In this document: positions 6,016-14,348 of the stretch, one piece after another
Numbering within the stretch: position 1 is the first letter of the stretch
Layout: every line of letters begins with the position of its first letter
Source of the DNA: JBBCJT01 sp037190665
Lineage (GTDB): Bacteria; Pseudomonadota; Alphaproteobacteria; Acetobacterales; Acetobacteraceae
Reading direction: 5' to 3'
Length of the DNA stretch: 14,356 nucleotides
Assembly: GCA_037190665.1 (NCBI GenBank)
Contig: JBBCJT010000037.1
Location: forward strand, 1-14,356
Notes under the pieces: generated by a model
Database searches by the model: none
Seen by the model: only the letters and a program-made list of their open reading frames with translations
Told to the model about the DNA's origin: nothing
Translations under genes and position numbers: made by a program

Positions 6016-6750
6016 CTACGCGCCCAGCAGCCCCGCCACCGCCGCCAGCCTTTCCCGCGTCCCGCGATCCGCCTGCCCGTTCACCGCCTCCGGCCGCCAG
6101 TGCCGCTGGAACGCCCGCAGCACCGTCGACAGCGCGGCATCGAGCGCCCCTTCCGCCGCCACGCGATAGCCGACCGCCGCCAGCATCGCGCGCACCGGCC
6201 CCAGCGCCTCCGCGTCCCGCACCGCCCCGGTGATGTCGTCGCCGGGCGTGTCGAAGGGCCAGAGTCCCACCCCGTTCTCGGCCAGTCCCCGCCAGTCGAA
6301 CCGCTCCCCCGGGTCGTCCTTGCGCTCCGGCGCGACGTCGCTGTGCGCCAGCACGTTGCGCGCGGGAATAGCGTGGCGGGACAGGATCTCCAGGCACAGG
6401 TCGCAGGCGGCGGCGGTCTGCAGCGCGGTGAAGTCGCGATAGCCGTATTCATGGCCGGGATTGACGATCTCGATGCCGACCGAGCGTGCGTTGATATCCG
6501 TCGCGCCGCGCCAGAACGCCACGCCCGCATGCCAGGCGCGGCGGTCCTCCGGCACCAGCCGCAGCACGGACCCGTCCTCGTCCACCATGTAGTGGGCGGA
6601 GACCTTCGCCGCCGGGTCGCGCAGCCGGTCCACGGCCTCCGCCGCCGTGCGCATGCCGGTGTAGTGCAGCACGATCATGTCCACGCCGCGCCCCTCGGGG
6701 CGTGCGTCGTGGTTCGGGCTGGGCAGGTCGCGGATGTGCAGCAGGCTCAC
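6016..6750 (-). CDS. N-acetylmuramoyl-L-alanine amidase (AmpD/AmiD-type) with peptidoglycan-binding tail
   Basis: Zinc amidase of the Amidase_2 family that cleaves the bond between MurNAc (or anhydroMurNAc) and the stem peptide, in wall recycling or turnover. The 244-residue product has the zinc ligands H29 (VLHYTGM), H136 and D146 (HSDVAPERKDDPG, with the AmpD spacing of ten), catalytic E94 (SVGIEIVN) and K144. SPNHDARPEG (11-20) is the typical family opening. Residues about 175-244 resemble a PG_binding_1 domain (AMLAAVGYRV, LRAFQRHWRP, GTRERLAAV). Start is GTG at 6750: it gives VSLLHIRDLPSPNHD, with AGAGGA 11 bases upstream; longer versions run into the repeat region. No signal peptide is seen, so it is probably cytoplasmic like AmpD, although the tail recalls AmiD. 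It lies downstream of the DjlA-like gene on the same strand, separated by REP-like repeats. Confidence 0.93.
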   Translation of the reverse strand: MSLLHIRDLPSPNHDARPEGRGVDMIVLHYTGMRTAAEAVDRLRDPAAKVSAHYMVDEDGSVLRLVPEDRRAWHAGVAFWRGATDINARSVGIEIVNPGHEYGYRDFTALQTAAACDLCLEILSRHAIPARNVLAHSDVAPERKDDPGERFDWRGLAENGVGLWPFDTPGDDITGAVRDAEALGPVRAMLAAVGYRVAAEGALDAALSTVLRAFQRHWRPEAVNGQADRGTRERLAAVAGLLGA

Positions 6751-6796
6751 CGCCGGCCGCGTCCTCTCGTGAGGATGGCAGTCGTGGCTGCCTCGG

Positions 6797-6820
6797 CCCT
6801 CTCCCGCAGACGGGAGAGGG
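6797..6820. repeat. REP-like palindrome, copy 1
   Basis: CCCTCTCCCG (6797-6806), loop CAGA, CGGGAGAGGG (6811-6820): a perfect 10-bp stem, followed by AGAAGG. Same orientation as copy 3, which shares GGCCCTCTCCCGCA and GGGAGAA flanks. Lies just upstream of the amidase start. Confidence 0.85.
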
Positions 6821-6847
6821 AGAAGGCAAGGCGCGTCACGCAACGTC

Positions 6848-6872
6848 CCCTCTCCCGCCCGGCGGGAGAGGG
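6848..6872. repeat. REP-like palindrome, copy 2 (inverted)
   Basis: CCCTCTCCCGC (6848-6858), loop CCG, GCGGGAGAGGG (6862-6872): an 11-bp stem. The flank GACAGGGTGAGGGG on the right is the complement-type of the CCCCCTCACCCCGG that precedes copy 3, so this copy is reversed relative to copies 1 and 3, as in BIME arrangements. Confidence 0.85.
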
Positions 6873-6940
6873 ACAGGGTGAGGGGATTCGGACAGAGGCA
6901 AGACATCGCCGTGGTGCGGGTGGACGCCCCCTCACCCCGG

Positions 6941-6964
6941 CCCTCTCCCGCAGGCGGGAGAGGG
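6941..6964. repeat. REP-like palindrome, copy 3
   Basis: CCCTCTCCCG (6941-6950), loop CAGG, CGGGAGAGGG (6955-6964): a 10-bp stem, preceded by CCCCCTCACCCCGG. It ends 18 bases from the stop codon of the DjlA-like gene, so it may also stabilise or end that transcript. Confidence 0.85.
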
Positions 6965-6982
6965 AGAAATGCGGCGCGTGGA

Positions 6983-7756
6983 TCACAGCGCCCGCTCCTT
7001 CTTGATCGCATTCCAGGCGGCGTTGATCTCCGCCACCTTGGCGGTCGCGCGGGCGACGAATTCCTGCGGCACGCCACGCGCGGCGAGCGTGTCGGGGTGG
7101 TTCTCCCGCATCAGCCGCCGCCAGGCGGTGCGCAGTTCCTCGTCGCTCGCCTCGCGCGCCATGCCGAGCACGGTGTACGGATCGGGCCCGGTCGGCTCGC
7201 CCCGCGGCCCGGCGCCGCCCATCGCCCGCTCCCAGGCCATATGCGACAGGCCCATCGCGCGATGGACGGATTCGAGGAACAGCCGCTCGCGCCCGTTGAT
7301 CGGCGCATCCGCGCGCGCGATCGCGAACAGCGCGGCGAGCACGTCCTCCAGCATCCCGCGATTGTCGGCGAAAGCCGCCCCCAGCCGCTCGGCGAAGGGC
7401 ACAGCGCCGTCCGCGCTGTCGCGCGCCTGATCGAACAGCCGCCCCACGTCGCGCACCGCCTCGGGCGGGATGCGGAACATGCGCTTGAAGGCGTCGATCT
7501 CGGCGCGGTTCACCGGCCCGTCGCACTTGGCGAGCTTGGCGGACATCACCACCACGGCGATGGAGAAAAGCTGCTCGCGGTTGCCCAGCAGCGCGGCGAG
7601 GTCCGCACCGTTGACGGCGAACGGCCCGCCCAGCTTGCCCGGCGAGATGGCGCCGCTGTCGGCCGCGTGCCCCAGGGCCGCGCCCACAACCGCGCCGAGC
7701 GGGCCGCCCATCGCGAATCCCGCCACCCCGCCGACGATCTTTCCCCAGAACCCCAC
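6983..7756 (-). CDS. djlA: DjlA-like co-chaperone: glycine-zipper N-terminus, TerB domain, C-terminal J domain
   Basis: A DnaJ-family co-chaperone of 257 residues expected to stimulate a DnaK-type Hsp70, probably at the membrane. Domains: residues 1-32 are a Gly/Ala-rich hydrophobic segment (GKIVGGVAGFAMGGPLGAVVGAALGHA) with glycine-zipper spacing; about 62-165 is a TerB-like all-helical domain (VVVMSAKLAKCDGPVNRAEIDAF, FAIARADAPINGRERLFL); 192-257 is a J domain (DPYTVLGMAREASDEELRTAWR) with intact HPD at 220-222. This TerB-plus-J order is that of E. coli DjlA. Start is a GTG at 7756 with AGGAG six bases upstream (7763-7767). Upstream is a long hairpin (7786-7822) shared with the divergent oxoprolinase gene; downstream on the same strand is the amidase, about 230 bases away. 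The two may form a transcriptional unit. High confidence in family. Confidence 0.92.
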   Translation of the reverse strand: MGFWGKIVGGVAGFAMGGPLGAVVGAALGHAADSGAISPGKLGGPFAVNGADLAALLGNREQLFSIAVVVMSAKLAKCDGPVNRAEIDAFKRMFRIPPEAVRDVGRLFDQARDSADGAVPFAERLGAAFADNRGMLEDVLAALFAIARADAPINGRERLFLESVHRAMGLSHMAWERAMGGAGPRGEPTGPDPYTVLGMAREASDEELRTAWRRLMRENHPDTLAARGVPQEFVARATAKVAEINAAWNAIKKERAL

Positions 7757-7785
7757 GCGCTGCTCCTTGTCCCGCTGCCGCGGGA

Positions 7786-7822
7786 AACGGCGCCGGCCCT
7801 CGCCCGGAGGGCCGGCGCCGTT
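7786..7822. promoter_or_regulatory. 15-bp perfect hairpin in the divergent djlA/oxoprolinase spacer
   Basis: AACGGCGCCGGCCCT (7786-7800), 7-base loop, AGGGCCGGCGCCGTT (7808-7822). It lies 29 bases upstream of the djlA GTG and 92 bases upstream of the oxoprolinase GTG. No T-run follows on either strand, and no gene converges here, so it does not look like an ordinary terminator. It may be an operator, a 5' UTR structure of djlA or a remnant mobile palindrome. Confidence 0.6.
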
Positions 7823-7914
7823 CTACGAAAGGCCTCCTACCACGCGCCGCGCTTGCCTCGCCACTTGGCGGAACGCATGGTGAAGCTTCGGTTTCCCGTC
7901 GGGGTTCGCTTATC

Positions 7915-10900
7915 GTGACTGCCTGGCAATTCTGGATCGATCGCGGCGGTACCTTCACCGATATCGTCGCCCGCGCCCCGGACGGGCGGCTCAGCACGCA
8001 CAAACTGTTGAGCGAGAATCCGGAGCGTTATCGCGACGCCGCCATCGCCGGCATCCGCCAGGTGCTCGGGCTCGACCCCGGCGCGCCGATCCCGCCCGGC
8101 GTGGTCGATGCCGTGAAGATGGGCACCACGGTCGCCACCAACGCGCTGCTGGAACGCAAGGGCGAGCGCACGCTGCTGATCGTCAACCGCGGCTTCGCGG
8201 ACCTGCTGCGCATCGGCAACCAGGCCCGGCCGCGCCTGTTCGACCTCGCCATCACCCTGCCGACGCTGCTCTACGAGCGCGTGGCGGAGATCGCCGGCCG
8301 CGTCGGGGTGGACGGCACCGGGATCGAGGCGCTGGACGAGGACGAGGCCCGCCGCATCTTCGCCGCCGCACGTGCGGACGGCATCGCCGCGGTGGCGATC
8401 GCGCTGATCCATGCCTGGAAGTACCCGGCGATGGAGGCCCGGCTCGCCGAACTCGCGCGCGAGGCAGGCTTCACCCAGGTCAGCGCCAGCCACGTGGTCA
8501 GCCCGCTGATGAAGCTGGTGCCGCGCGGCGATACCACGGTGGTGGATGCCTACCTGTCGCCGATCCTGCGCCGCTACGTCGATCAGGTCGCCTCCGAGCT
8601 TGGCGACACGCGGCTGTACTTCATGCAGTCCAATGGCGGGCTGGCCGAGGCGTCCTCCTTCCAGGGCAAGGACGCGATCCTGTCGGGCCCCGCGGGCGGC
8701 ATCGTGGGTGCGGCGCGCACCGCCGGGATGGCGGGCTTCGACCGCATCATCGGTTTCGACATGGGCGGCACCTCCACCGATGTCGCGCTCTATGCCGGCG
8801 AGTTCGAGCGCGCGTTCGAGACCGAGGTCGCGGGCGTGCGCATGCGCGCGCCGATGATGGCGATCAACACGGTCGCCGCGGGCGGCGGGTCGATCCTGCA
8901 TTTCGACGGCGCGCGCTTCCGCGTCGGCCCCGACAGCGCCGGCGCCAATCCCGGCCCGGCCTGCTACCGCCGCGGCGGGCCGCTCGCGGTGACCGACGCG
9001 AACGTGATGGTCGGCAAGATCCAGCCGCGCCACTTCCCGGCGATCTTCGGCCCCGGCGGCGACCAGCCGCTCGACGCCGATATCGTGCGCACCCGCTTCG
9101 CCGCACTCGCCTCGCAGATCGAGGCCGCGACCGGGGAGAAGCGCGATCCGCGCGCGGTGGCCGAAGGCTTCCTCGCCATCGCGGTCGCCAACATGGCCAA
9201 CGCCATCAAGCAGGTCAGCGTGCAGAAGGGCCACGACGTGGCGAAGTACGCGCTGCAGTGCTTCGGCGGCGCGGGCGGGCAGCATGCGTGCCTCGTCGCG
9301 GATGCGCTGGCGATGGATGCGGTGTTCATCCACCCCTTCGCCGGCGTGCTCTCCGCCTACGGCATGGGCCTCGCGGACCAGAGCGTGATGCGCGAGCAGG
9401 CGGTCGAGATCGCCTTCACGCCCGACGCCCTCGGCCCGCTCGCCGCGGCGCTGGAGACGCTGGCCACCGAGGCGTCGGACGCGCTCGCGACCCAGGGCGC
9501 CGACCCCGCGCGCATCCAGGTCCGCCGGCTGCTGCATCTGCGCTACGCCGGCACCGATTCCGCGCTGATCATCCCCTTCGGCCCGCATGAGCGCGTGGTC
9601 GCCGCGTTCACCGACGCGCACCGCACCCGCTTCGGCTTCGCCACACCCGAACGCCCGCTGATCGCTGAGGCGGTGGCCGTGGAGGCGACAGCCGCCGGCG
9701 AGGCGGTGAACGAGGCGGGTGTCGCCGCGCGCAGCGACGGCGCGCCCGAGATCATCGACCGGGTCGAGATGTATTCGGGCGGGCAGGCGCACGACACGCC
9801 CGTCTTCGACCGCGAGCACATGCTCGCCGGCGACCGGATCGAAGGCCCCGCACTGATCCGCGAGGCGAATGCGACCACGGTGGTCGAGCCGGGCTGGACG
9901 GCGGAGATCACCCCGCTCGATCACATGATCCTGCGCCGCACCTCGCCGCGCCCGTCGCGGGTGGCGGCCGGCACGGACCGCGCCGATCCGGTGCTGCTGG
10001 AGCTGTTCAACAACCTGTTCATGAATGTCGCCGAGCAGACCGGCGCGGTGCTGCAGAACACCTCGCTGTCGGTGAACATCAAGGAACGGCTGGACTTCTC
10101 CTGCGCGATCTTCGACGCGGAAGGCAACCTCGTCGCCAACGCGCCGCACGTGCCGGTGCATCTGGGCGCGATGGGCGAGAGCGTAAAGACGGTGCTGCGG
10201 CTGCGCGGGTCCACGCTCAAGCCCGGCGACGTGGTCGCGCTGAACAACCCGTTCAACGGCGGCACGCATCTGCCGGACGTCACCGTGATCACCCCGGTCT
10301 TCGCACCGGACGGCAGGACGATCCGCTTCTTCGTCGGCTCGCGCGGGCACCATGCCGATATCGGCGGGCTCACGCCGGGCTCCACGCCGCCGCAGTCGCG
10401 CACGCTGGAAGACGAAGGCGTGGTGATCGACGATTTCCTGCTGGTGGATGGCGGACATTTCCGCGAGGCGGAGTTCCGCGACCTGCTCGCCTCCGCAAAA
10501 TACCCGGCGCGCAGCCCGGACGTGAACGTCGCCGACATCAAGGCGCAGGTCGCCGCCAACGCGAAGGGCGTGGTCGAGCTGACCCGCGTGGTCGAGGAGT
10601 TCGGCTGGGAGACTGTGGCGGCCTACATGCGCCACGTGATGGACAACGCGGAGGAGAGCGTCCGCCGCGTCCTCGACCGGCTCGGCGACGGCAGCTTCGA
10701 CTACCGCATGGACGACGGCGCGCTGCTGCGCGTGACGATCCGCGTGGACCACGCGAAGCGCGAGGCGGTGGTGGACTTCACCGGCACCTCGGAACAGCGG
10801 ACGAACAACTTCAACGCGCCCAGCGCCATCGCGCGCTCCGTGGTGCTGTACGTGTTCCGCTGCCTCACCGGCGCGGACATCCCGCTGAACGACGGCTGCC

Positions 10901-11511
10901 TGAAACCGCTGCGCATCGTCATCCCGCCGCGCAGCTTCCTCAGCCCCGAACCCGGCGCGGCCGTGGTGGCCGGCAACACGGAAGTGTCGCAGGCGACCTG
11001 CAACGCCATCTTCGGCGCGCTGGGTTCCATCGCGTGCAGCCAGGCGACGATGAACAACTACATCTTCGGCGATGCGAAGCTGCAGTATTACGAGACGATC
11101 TGCGGCGGCACCGGTGCCGGGCCCGGCTTCGACGGCACGTCGGCGGTGCAGACGCACATGACCAACACGCGCATGACCGACCCGGAGATCATGGAGCTTC
11201 GCTATCCGGTGCGGCTGGAGGAGTTCGCGATCCGTCGCGGCTCCGGCGGCGCGGGCCGCTTCCGCGGCGGCGACGGATCACGGCGCCGCATCCGTTTCCT
11301 CGCACCGATGACGCTGGTGGTCGTCGCATCCCGCCGTAACGTCGCGCCCTTCGGCCTAGCGGGCGGGGCGGACGGCGCCCCCGGGCGGCAATGGGTGGAG
11401 CGTGCGGACGGCACGATCGAACAGATGAGTGGCACTTCCTCGGCCGAACTCGCCCCTGGCGATCTCGGCGTGATCGAGACCCCGGGCGGCGGAGGTTACG
11501 GCGCGCCGTGA
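7915..11511 (+). CDS. oplAH: 5-oxoprolinase (ATP-hydrolysing), HyuA-HyuB fused
   Basis: Opens 5-oxo-L-proline (pyroglutamate) to L-glutamate with ATP hydrolysis, in the cytoplasm. The 1198 residues match the usual length of the single-chain OPLAH enzyme. The N-terminal HyuA half has the phosphate-binding IDRGGTFTDIV (8-18), MGTTVATNALLERKGERTLL followed by GFADLLRIGNQARPRLFDLA (very close to the eukaryotic OPLAH pattern), and a second phosphate motif GFDMGGTSTDV at about 280-290. The HyuB half starts near residue 691 (DPVLLELFNNLFMNVAEQTG) and contains NIKERLDFSCAIFD, GSRGHHADIGG, YYETICGGTGAGPG and HMTNTRMTDPEIMELRYPV. Start is GTG at 7915; only a weak GGGG precedes it. The stop overlaps the AsmA-like start (GTGA). 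Split hydantoinases and acetone carboxylases share the domains but are separate subunits, so 5-oxoprolinase is the better call. Confidence 0.94.
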   Translation: MTAWQFWIDRGGTFTDIVARAPDGRLSTHKLLSENPERYRDAAIAGIRQVLGLDPGAPIPPGVVDAVKMGTTVATNALLERKGERTLLIVNRGFADLLRIGNQARPRLFDLAITLPTLLYERVAEIAGRVGVDGTGIEALDEDEARRIFAAARADGIAAVAIALIHAWKYPAMEARLAELAREAGFTQVSASHVVSPLMKLVPRGDTTVVDAYLSPILRRYVDQVASELGDTRLYFMQSNGGLAEASSFQGKDAILSGPAGGIVGAARTAGMAGFDRIIGFDMGGTSTDVALYAGEFERAFETEVAGVRMRAPMMAINTVAAGGGSILHFDGARFRVGPDSAGANPGPACYRRGGPLAVTDANVMVGKIQPRHFPAIFGPGGDQPLDADIVRTRFAALASQIEAATGEKRDPRAVAEGFLAIAVANMANAIKQVSVQKGHDVAKYALQCFGGAGGQHACLVADALAMDAVFIHPFAGVLSAYGMGLADQSVMREQAVEIAFTPDALGPLAAALETLATEASDALATQGADPARIQVRRLLHLRYAGTDSALIIPFGPHERVVAAFTDAHRTRFGFATPERPLIAEAVAVEATAAGEAVNEAGVAARSDGAPEIIDRVEMYSGGQAHDTPVFDREHMLAGDRIEGPALIREANATTVVEPGWTAEITPLDHMILRRTSPRPSRVAAGTDRADPVLLELFNNLFMNVAEQTGAVLQNTSLSVNIKERLDFSCAIFDAEGNLVANAPHVPVHLGAMGESVKTVLRLRGSTLKPGDVVALNNPFNGGTHLPDVTVITPVFAPDGRTIRFFVGSRGHHADIGGLTPGSTPPQSRTLEDEGVVIDDFLLVDGGHFREAEFRDLLASAKYPARSPDVNVADIKAQVAANAKGVVELTRVVEEFGWETVAAYMRHVMDNAEESVRRVLDRLGDGSFDYRMDDGALLRVTIRVDHAKREAVVDFTGTSEQRTNNFNAPSAIARSVVLYVFRCLTGADIPLNDGCLKPLRIVIPPRSFLSPEPGAAVVAGNTEVSQATCNAIFGALGSIACSQATMNNYIFGDAKLQYYETICGGTGAGPGFDGTSAVQTHMTNTRMTDPEIMELRYPVRLEEFAIRRGSGGAGRFRGGDGSRRRIRFLAPMTLVVVASRRNVAPFGLAGGADGAPGRQWVERADGTIEQMSGTSSAELAPGDLGVIETPGGGGYGAP

Positions 11512-14348
11512 GGCGCGCGCGCCGCCTCCTGCTGCTGGCAGCCGGCCTGCTCGCGGTGCTCGTCGCCGCGCTGTGGGTCGCGCCGCGGCTGCTCGACTGG
11601 AACAACCATCGCGCGACGATCGAGGCGCTCGCCTCCGCCTCGCTCGGCCGCGAGGTGCGGATCGAGGGGCCGATCAGCCTCAACGTCCTGCCGGAGGCGG
11701 CGCTCAGCGCGGAGGGCGTGCGCGTGGTGGATGCCGGCGACGGCATCGCCATCACCGCGCAGCAGCTACGCCTGCGCGTCGCGCTCGCCCCGCTGCTCAC
11801 CGGCAAGCTGGACCCGCGCGAGCTGGAACTGCTGTCGCCGCAGATCGCCGTCCCGTGGCCGCCGGCGCGCGATGCGCGCGCGGTGCAGCCGCCCGACTGG
11901 CTCACCGATCTCAGCGCGCGGATCACGGACGGGCGCATCCATATCGGCAACGCCGAGTTCACCCAGGTGAACGCGACGCTGGCCACCGGCGGCGACGGCG
12001 AGGGCATGTCGCTCGCCGGCACCGCGACCTGGCGCGGCAACCCGCTGCGGTTCGCGACCGCCCTGTCGCGCGCCGGCTTCGACGGCAGCGCGGTGCTGGA
12101 GGCACGGGCGGAGCTGATGGGGTCCGCCTTCACCTACACCGGCACGCTCGCCGCCGATGGCGCGCTGGAAGGCCGCTTCGCCGCGTCCGGCGACAACATC
12201 GCGCGCTGGATGCCCGCACCGCCCGCGTCCTTCCGCGCCCAGGGCCGGCTGACCGGCGCCGGCGGGCTGCTGGCGGCCGACGAGCTGGAGGCCGATGTGG
12301 GCGGCGCCCGCGCGCAGGGCGCGGTGGCATTGCGGCTGACGCCGACGCCGCGGCTCGACGTGGCGATCGCCGCCGGCCGCATCGACCTCGCCGCCTGGGC
12401 GCAGGCGCTGGTGGGCGAGGCCGGCCCGCCGCTGCCCATGGGGCTCGACCTGTCCGCCGAGGGCACGGAGGTCGCGGGCGGCCAGTTGCGGCGCGTGCGG
12501 CTGACGCTCGATCTGGGCCGCGAGGCCGTGACGGTGCGCGAAGCCTCCGCCGTGCTGCCGGGCGAGGCGCAGCTCCGCCTCGCCGGCCAGATCCGCCGCG
12601 GCGAGACGCCCCGCTTCGAGGGCAGCATGGCGCTGGATGCCGGCGCGCTGCGGGCCACGCTCGGCTGGCTCGGCTGGTCGCCGGACTGGCTGCCGCCGCT
12701 CGCGCTGCGCCGCACCCAGTTCAGCGCCCGCCTCGCCGCCGATGCGGGCAGCATCGCGCTGAGCGGCATTGACGGGCGGCTGGACGAGAGCAGCGTCACC
12801 GGCGGGCTCGGCGTGCGGTCGGGCACGCGGCCTTCGGTCGATATCGGCCTCACCTTCGACCGGCTGGCGCTCGACCCGTGGATCGCCGCCCTGCCCGATC
12901 CGCGACAGGCGGCCGGTCCGGCGGAGCTCGCGCTGCGGCTGTCGGCGAAGACCGTCGAGGTGGCGGGGATGACCGTCCAGGACGGCGCGCTGGATGTCGG
13001 CATCGACGGCCCCCGCGTGCAGCTCCGGCGGCTGGAGGCGGCCATCGGCGGCGGGCGGTTCGCGCTGTCGGGCGCGCTCGGCGATGGGGGGCGGATCGCG
13101 GACGGGCTCGCCGACCTGTCGCTGCCGGAGGCGACCACGCTGATGGCGCTGGTGCCGCCCGAGTATCGCGGTTCGGAGGCGATGTGGCGCGGCGCGATGA
13201 CGTTGAAGGTGCAGGCGTCAGGCCCGCCGGAAACCCTCGGCGTGCGGCTGAACCTGGAGCTGGGCGACCTGCGGCTGGAGGCGATGCCGACGGTCGATAT
13301 CCCCGGCCGCCGCATGGCCGGGCCGCTGACGCTGCGTCACCCCGGCGCGCCGCGCGCGCTCGACCGGTTCGGCTTCGACACCGCCGCCTGGCTGGGCGAC
13401 GGTTCGCTCGCGCTGATCGCGCAGCTTGTCGCCACGCCGCAGCGCATCGTCGCGGAGAATTTCGACCTCGCCGCCGGCGCGCTGCGCACGCGCGGGGCGC
13501 TGACGCTCGATCTGGGCGCGCGGCCAAAGCTCGCCGGCCGCGTCGCCGCCGAGGTGCTGACCCTGCCGCTGCCCTATGTGCGCGACCCGACGCCGGTGGC
13601 GTTCGCCGCGCTGCGCAACCTCGATGCGGAGGTGGCGATCACGGCGGACCAGCTTCTGCTGGGCCAGTCGCCGGTGCTGTCGCAGATCGAGACCACGATG
13701 CGGCTGCAACGGGGCGTGCTGGAACTTGCGCCGCTGACCGCGAAGCTGGGAGGCGGCGCCCTCACCGCCCGGCTCGCGCTCGATACCACGGCCCCCGCGC
13801 CGGCGCTGGCGATGGACGCGCAGCTACGCGGTGCGCAGATCGCGGGGCCGCTCCTCGATGGCGTGCCGGACCTGTCCGGCGGCACCGTCGATCTGGAGTT
13901 GGAATCCCGCGCCGGCGGCCACAGCGCGCTGGCGCTGATCTCATCGCTGACCGGGAAGGTACGGGTGTCGGCCCGCGACGGCACGTTCAACGGCTTCGCG
14001 CTGCGCGGCGTGCGGGATGCGCTGGCTCTGCCCGACGCCGCCTCCATCCCGCCCGCCGTCGAGGCCGCCCTCGCCGAAGGCAGCACCGAATTCGCGCGGC
14101 TGGAGGTCGGCACCACGCTGGACCGCGGCGTCATCGTCATCGACACGGGCACGCTGCAGGGCAGCGGCGGAGCGGCCCGGCTCGGCGGCAGCTTCGACCT
14201 GACGCGCGGGCAGAGCGAACTCACCTTCGCCATCACCCCGGACGCGGCCGGCGCGCCCCCCATCGGCCTGACGCTGTCCGGCCCGCCGGAGACCATCCGC
14301 CGCCAGACCGACCTGACCGCGCTGCTGCGGTGGCTGGCGGAAAGGTAG
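11508..14348 (+). CDS. AsmA-family envelope protein
   Basis: A 946-residue AsmA-like protein, anchored in the inner membrane with a long periplasmic beta-rich body. AsmA relatives (AsmA, TamB, YhdP) are tied to lipid transport and outer-membrane homeostasis in other bacteria; the role of this one is inferred only from that. Residues 2-6 are arginine-rich, a single span follows at about 7-25, then DWNNHRATIEALASASLGREVRIEGPISL (30-58), the classic AsmA N-terminal signature. The body repeats the family's short beta-strand patterns (A-R-I-x-D-G-x-I, L-x-L-x-L-x-x-G). Near residues 809-835 is LISSLTGKVRVSARDGTFNGFAL, the AsmA C-terminal motif, and the chain ends in a basic tail. Start is GTG at 11508, overlapping the oxoprolinase stop, with GGAGG at 11491-11495; an in-frame extension to 11391 would lie inside the oxoprolinase gene. 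Eight bases remain to the window edge. Confidence 0.9.
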   Translation: MRRARRLLLLAAGLLAVLVAALWVAPRLLDWNNHRATIEALASASLGREVRIEGPISLNVLPEAALSAEGVRVVDAGDGIAITAQQLRLRVALAPLLTGKLDPRELELLSPQIAVPWPPARDARAVQPPDWLTDLSARITDGRIHIGNAEFTQVNATLATGGDGEGMSLAGTATWRGNPLRFATALSRAGFDGSAVLEARAELMGSAFTYTGTLAADGALEGRFAASGDNIARWMPAPPASFRAQGRLTGAGGLLAADELEADVGGARAQGAVALRLTPTPRLDVAIAAGRIDLAAWAQALVGEAGPPLPMGLDLSAEGTEVAGGQLRRVRLTLDLGREAVTVREASAVLPGEAQLRLAGQIRRGETPRFEGSMALDAGALRATLGWLGWSPDWLPPLALRRTQFSARLAADAGSIALSGIDGRLDESSVTGGLGVRSGTRPSVDIGLTFDRLALDPWIAALPDPRQAAGPAELALRLSAKTVEVAGMTVQDGALDVGIDGPRVQLRRLEAAIGGGRFALSGALGDGGRIADGLADLSLPEATTLMALVPPEYRGSEAMWRGAMTLKVQASGPPETLGVRLNLELGDLRLEAMPTVDIPGRRMAGPLTLRHPGAPRALDRFGFDTAAWLGDGSLALIAQLVATPQRIVAENFDLAAGALRTRGALTLDLGARPKLAGRVAAEVLTLPLPYVRDPTPVAFAALRNLDAEVAITADQLLLGQSPVLSQIETTMRLQRGVLELAPLTAKLGGGALTARLALDTTAPAPALAMDAQLRGAQIAGPLLDGVPDLSGGTVDLELESRAGGHSALALISSLTGKVRVSARDGTFNGFALRGVRDALALPDAASIPPAVEAALAEGSTEFARLEVGTTLDRGVIVIDTGTLQGSGGAARLGGSFDLTRGQSELTFAITPDAAGAPPIGLTLSGPPETIRRQTDLTALLRWLAER

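Noticed and set aside
6790..6970. Palindrome cluster as a CRISPR array
   Set aside because: Only three copies, alternating orientation, unequal spacing and palindromic units; this fits REP/BIME elements, with no cas genes nearby.
6747..8003. Open frame of 418 codons on the minus strand through the repeats and djlA
   Set aside because: Out of frame with djlA, reads through the REP-like palindromes, and consists of Arg/Gly/Ala low-complexity sequence.
7837..11157. Open frame of 1106 codons on the minus strand
   Set aside because: It lies almost wholly antisense to the well-supported 5-oxoprolinase gene. Its translation is rich in Arg, His, Asp and Gln with no motif; long antisense frames are expected in very GC-rich genes.
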